A stretch of 64,000 nucleotides of DNA. It comes from Candidatus Saccharicenans sp. (GTDB lineage: Bacteria > Acidobacteriota > Aminicenantia > Aminicenantales > Saccharicenantaceae). The notes under the pieces were generated by a model. That model did no database searches and was not told the origin of the DNA. It worked only from the letters and a program-made list of their open reading frames with translations. The stretch covers positions 62,001 to 126,000 of the forward strand of contig JASEIU010000004.1 of the NCBI GenBank assembly GCA_030017715.1, written 5' to 3'. A program made the position numbers and the translations under genes. This document shows positions 61,680-64,000 of the stretch, in pieces; within the stretch, counting starts at the first letter, position 1; the number at the start of each line of letters is the position of its first letter.

Positions 61680-62645
61680 TCAGGCCGGAGAAACCGGGTT
61701 GGCGGGCCTTTCGCCTCTCAGTCCCCGCAGCAGATTATCGACAGCCATAAAACACATCTGCCGCCTGGTATCAGCGGTGGCGCTTCCGATATGGGGCAAC
61801 AGGACCACATTATCCAGTTTGACCAGCTCCGGCTCGATGAGCGGTTCGTTTTCGAAGACATCCAGGCCGGCTCCCCAGATCTGTCCTGTCCTCAGGGCCT
61901 CGGCCAGTGCCTTTTCATCAACTATCGGGCCGCGGGCTACGTTGATGAGAACGGCCGTTTTCTTCATCCTCCGCAAACGTTCGGCGGAGATCAGGTGGTA
62001 TGATTCCGGGGTCAGAGAAGCATGGATCGATATTAGGTCAGCTTCCCTGACCAGGTCGTCCAGAGGCCTGAATGCGACGCCCAGCTCTTTTTCCAGGCCC
62101 GGCTCCAGCCGGTTCGGGTCATAATAAATTATCCGCAGGCTGAAGGCCCGGGCCCGGCGGGCCACAGCCCGGCCGATGCGTCCAAACCCGACCAGGCCGA
62201 GAGTCCTGCCGGCCAGTTCCTGGCCCAGGAACAGGTCGATCTTCCAGCCCCGGAATCTGCCCTGCCGGCAAAAGCGGTCGGCTTCGACCAGCCGCCTGGT
62301 GACGGCCAGAATCAAAGCCAGGGTCAGGTCGGCTGTGGCTTCGGTCAGAACATCCGGGGTGTTGGTGACCAGCAGGCCGCGGCTCCAGGCATATTTAAGG
62401 TCGATATTGTTCACCCCGACCGCGCAGTTTGATATTATTCTCAGTTCCGGCGCCCGGTCTATGACCTCACGGTCGATGACATCGGTCAGAAAACAGAGCA
62501 AGCCCTGTTTGTCGGCTATCTTAGCCAGAAGCTCTTCCCGCGGAAGGATCATTTCTTCCGTAGCCAGTTCAAGGTCTACCTCACGGGACAGATAGTCCAT
62601 GGCTTCGGGCAACAGGGGATGGGTTAACAGAACTTTCGGTCTCAT
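61680..62645 (-). CDS. D-isomer-specific 2-hydroxyacid dehydrogenase (glyoxylate reductase-like)
   Basis: This 321-residue NAD(P)H-dependent enzyme has the nucleotide loop LGLVGFGRIGRAVARRA. The catalytic Arg is in NVARGPIVDEKAL, Glu in FENEPLIEP and His in LLPHIGSATADTRR. The start ATG 62645 (MRPKVLLTHP) follows GGGGG by 7 nt and is preferred to ATG 62669. It probably reduces glyoxylate or hydroxypyruvate; the exact substrate is open. It is convergent with larE, with 5 bp between the ends. Confidence 0.92.
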   Translation of the reverse strand: MRPKVLLTHPLLPEAMDYLSREVDLELATEEMILPREELLAKIADKQGLLCFLTDVIDREVIDRAPELRIISNCAVGVNNIDLKYAWSRGLLVTNTPDVLTEATADLTLALILAVTRRLVEADRFCRQGRFRGWKIDLFLGQELAGRTLGLVGFGRIGRAVARRARAFSLRIIYYDPNRLEPGLEKELGVAFRPLDDLVREADLISIHASLTPESYHLISAERLRRMKKTAVLINVARGPIVDEKALAEALRTGQIWGAGLDVFENEPLIEPELVKLDNVVLLPHIGSATADTRRQMCFMAVDNLLRGLRGERPANPVSPA

Positions 62646-62658
62646 CCGGGTACCCCCT

Positions 62659-63366
62659 TCAGGATTCAAATATCAAGGGATAAAAATATCCGGCCGTGGC
62701 GGCTTGAACCTGCGGACTCTGACTGCCGTCGGTCCAGCGCCCGCTGAATAGTTCATCCGAGACGATGAATAGGGCGGCTGCCCGCAGACGGTAAAAAGCG
62801 GCGAAGGACATGACGGCCGACATTTCCATGTCCACGGCCATTATCTTTTTTCGCTGCAGCTTCTTCATCCAGGTTGTCGTTTCCCGGTAAGGAGCATCGG
62901 TGGAGACGATGGCCCCTTCCGTCCAGTTCAGATTTTTCCGCTTCAGAAAACGTCTGAGGTTATTGAGTGTTGTTAATGAGGAAAAGTAAAAGCCCTGCCA
63001 GGACCTGGCATAATGGCGGGCGGTCCCTTCCTGGCTTAAGGCTTTATCGGGCAGAAAGGCCTGACCTATTCTGAGTTCAGGGGATAGGGAACCGCAATAA
63101 CTCAGCAGCAGAATTTCTTTTAAGCCCAGCGACCTGATTTTTTCCAGACCCATCAGGCCGGCCGGGGCGCCGGGTCCGCAGCGCAGAACAGCCGCCTGCT
63201 TCAGATAGAAAAGCCTCCCCGGCCCGACCGTCAGCCTGTCGGAAGCGTTTCGTGATAACAGGCCGGGAAGCTCACTCACTGGAACAAAAGGAAGAAAAAT
63301 CAATCGCCCGCGGGGCAGGGGAGGGCCCGAGAATTCCGGCCGGGTGATCGATGGCTCTTTTCTCAT
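62659..63366 (-). CDS. Nucleoside phosphorylase family protein
   Basis: This protein resembles purine/uridine phosphorylases: RCGPGAPAGLMGLEKI near the phosphate site, LLSYCGSLSPELRIGQ, and the signature AVDMEMSAVMSFA followed by VSDELF. The frame is open up to 63474 (271 residues), but the promoter of the divergent gene lies inside that extension. I therefore prefer ATG 63366 (235 residues), which has a weak AAGG nearby. Substrate, a purine nucleoside, MTA-type compound or other, is unknown. It is 13 bp upstream of the 2-hydroxyacid dehydrogenase gene. Confidence 0.8.
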   Translation of the reverse strand: MRKEPSITRPEFSGPPLPRGRLIFLPFVPVSELPGLLSRNASDRLTVGPGRLFYLKQAAVLRCGPGAPAGLMGLEKIRSLGLKEILLLSYCGSLSPELRIGQAFLPDKALSQEGTARHYARSWQGFYFSSLTTLNNLRRFLKRKNLNWTEGAIVSTDAPYRETTTWMKKLQRKKIMAVDMEMSAVMSFAAFYRLRAAALFIVSDELFSGRWTDGSQSPQVQAATAGYFYPLIFES

Positions 63367-63426
63367 CGGCCTTATGAAATTATCAAAAAAAAGACCCGCT
63401 GGCAATTCCTCGACCGAGGCTTCTGT

Positions 63427-63455
63427 TTTACAAAGCTCGGAGACTGACTTAAAAT
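63427..63455 (+). promoter_or_regulatory. Promoter of the ParB-like gene
   Basis: TTTACA (63427-63432) and TAAAAT (63450-63455) are 17 bp apart. The ribosome site GAAAGGG (63462-63468) and the ATG 63473 follow. Confidence 0.6.
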
Positions 63456-63472
63456 TGATGAGAAAGGGCGCC

Positions 63473-64000
63473 ATGGTTTACAGAAATATCAAGCTGGTCG
63501 ATTTTAACCTTGATGACAGACGATATCGCTTTACCATGAATCCGGCCGACCGCAGATTGTTGCGATCGGTAAAAGAGGTGGGGGTTTTGCAGCCGGTAGT
63601 CATCGTTTCCAGGCATAGCCGGCCGGTGCTGGTTGACGGATGGAGGCGGGTGGAGGCAGCCCTGACCTGCGGGCTGGAAGAGCTGCCGGCACTGGAAGTG
63701 GCGACCACAAACGACGACCTGGCCGTCTTCCTGCTGGCTTTTTTTGGAAATTACGGACAGCGAACCTTCAGCCTGGCTGAGAAATCACTGGCCGTCAGGA
63801 AATTTTATGAGTTCCGGCTTCAGGCGGTTGACCTCATCGAACGGATCCTGCCGCTTCTGGAGCTGCCGCCCGAACGCAGGATGCTTGACCTGATGCTCGA
63901 GGTCTCGGTGCTGGAGAAACGATTTCTGGAAATCATGCACCGCCGGGACTGGAAGCCCGTGACCGCTGAACTGTGGCTTGATTTCTCTCCGGCTGAAAGA
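63473..64000 (+). CDS. ParB/Srx-fold protein, partial (cut by window end)
   Basis: The frame from ATG 63473 is open for 176 codons to the window edge. The N-terminus matches a ParB N-terminal (ParB/Srx) domain: LLRSVKEVGVLQPVVIVSR, then VLVDGWRRVEAAL in place of the usual DGHRR, then LPALEV. A helical part follows (AEKSLAVRKFYEF), as in ParB-like regulators. It lacks nearby parA, so chromosome partition is not implied; it may be a DNA-binding or metabolic ParB-like protein. The CCATGG at 63471-63476 gives overlapping start codons on the two strands if the divergent gene used its longest frame. Confidence 0.75.
   Translation, partial: MVYRNIKLVDFNLDDRRYRFTMNPADRRLLRSVKEVGVLQPVVIVSRHSRPVLVDGWRRVEAALTCGLEELPALEVATTNDDLAVFLLAFFGNYGQRTFSLAEKSLAVRKFYEFRLQAVDLIERILPLLELPPERRMLDLMLEVSVLEKRFLEIMHRRDWKPVTAELWLDFSPAER

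Overview
The window is chromosomal DNA from a Gram-negative (diderm) bacterium. Evidence for an outer membrane is a 992-residue TonB-dependent receptor ending in phenylalanine, a TonB-type C-terminal domain, a small outer-membrane barrel and two lipoboxes. GC content is moderately high (estimated by eye). The CarboxypepD_reg/Oar-like receptor together with a VWFA-related secreted protein resembles Acidobacteriota and relatives such as candidate phylum Aminicenantes. That placement is inference; there is no rRNA in the window. No phage, IS element, CRISPR array or clear genomic island was seen. Most genes are housekeeping, densely packed, with many ATGA stop/start overlaps.

Layout. 0.3-9.1 kb: rlmN convergent with a RumA/RlmD-type methyltransferase, a tiny membrane protein, and an AddB-AddA recombination nuclease pair. 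9.2-17.7 kb: LysE-type exporter, a small coiled-coil gene with a receiver-TonB fusion, an M48 peptidase with zinc ribbons, and the TonB-dependent receptor. 18-20.7 kb: tRNA-Arg, an RsbRD_N-like protein, HemW and a zinc-ribbon thioredoxin. 20.7-25.6 kb (minus): gap-pgk-tpiA-secG-tRNA-Leu(GAG), then a VWFA-related protein. 25.9-30 kb: nnr, tsaE, apt and a purine permease. 30-41.4 kb: export and catabolic genes (GH3 lipoprotein, aldo/keto reductase, beta-propeller/phosphoesterase lipoprotein, M14 carboxypeptidase, Tat-exported fucose-isomerase-like protein, small barrel). 41.8-48.2 kb (minus): tRNA-His and the classic phoH-pgpH-ybeY-corC-era operon. 48.5-53 kb: an RHH regulator, ATP sulfurylase, an AlkP-superfamily phosphohydrolase, APS kinase and a nucleotide-sugar epimerase, which look like a PAPS-supply module. 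53-55.3 kb (minus): hypC-hypD-hypE. 55.5-61.7 kb: uppS-cdsA-dxr-rseP-ispG-larE. 61.7-64 kb: 2-hydroxyacid dehydrogenase, nucleoside phosphorylase and a ParB-like gene cut by the window end.

The most unusual signals are mainly in regulation and gene fusion. They are a receiver-TonB fusion whose phospho-acceptor is Glu; a perfect 25-bp inverted repeat inside the signal-peptide codons of the GH3 gene; an 18-bp palindrome in the hyp promoter; two promoters (RumA-like gene and uppS) that abut their ATG codons and imply leaderless mRNAs; a 13-nt full complement of the 16S 3' end in the leader of the TonB-dependent receptor; and an 84-nt structured element of unknown function near tRNA-His. I did not find a convincingly new multi-gene system. 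The PAPS-type cluster with its embedded AlkP-family enzyme is the best candidate.
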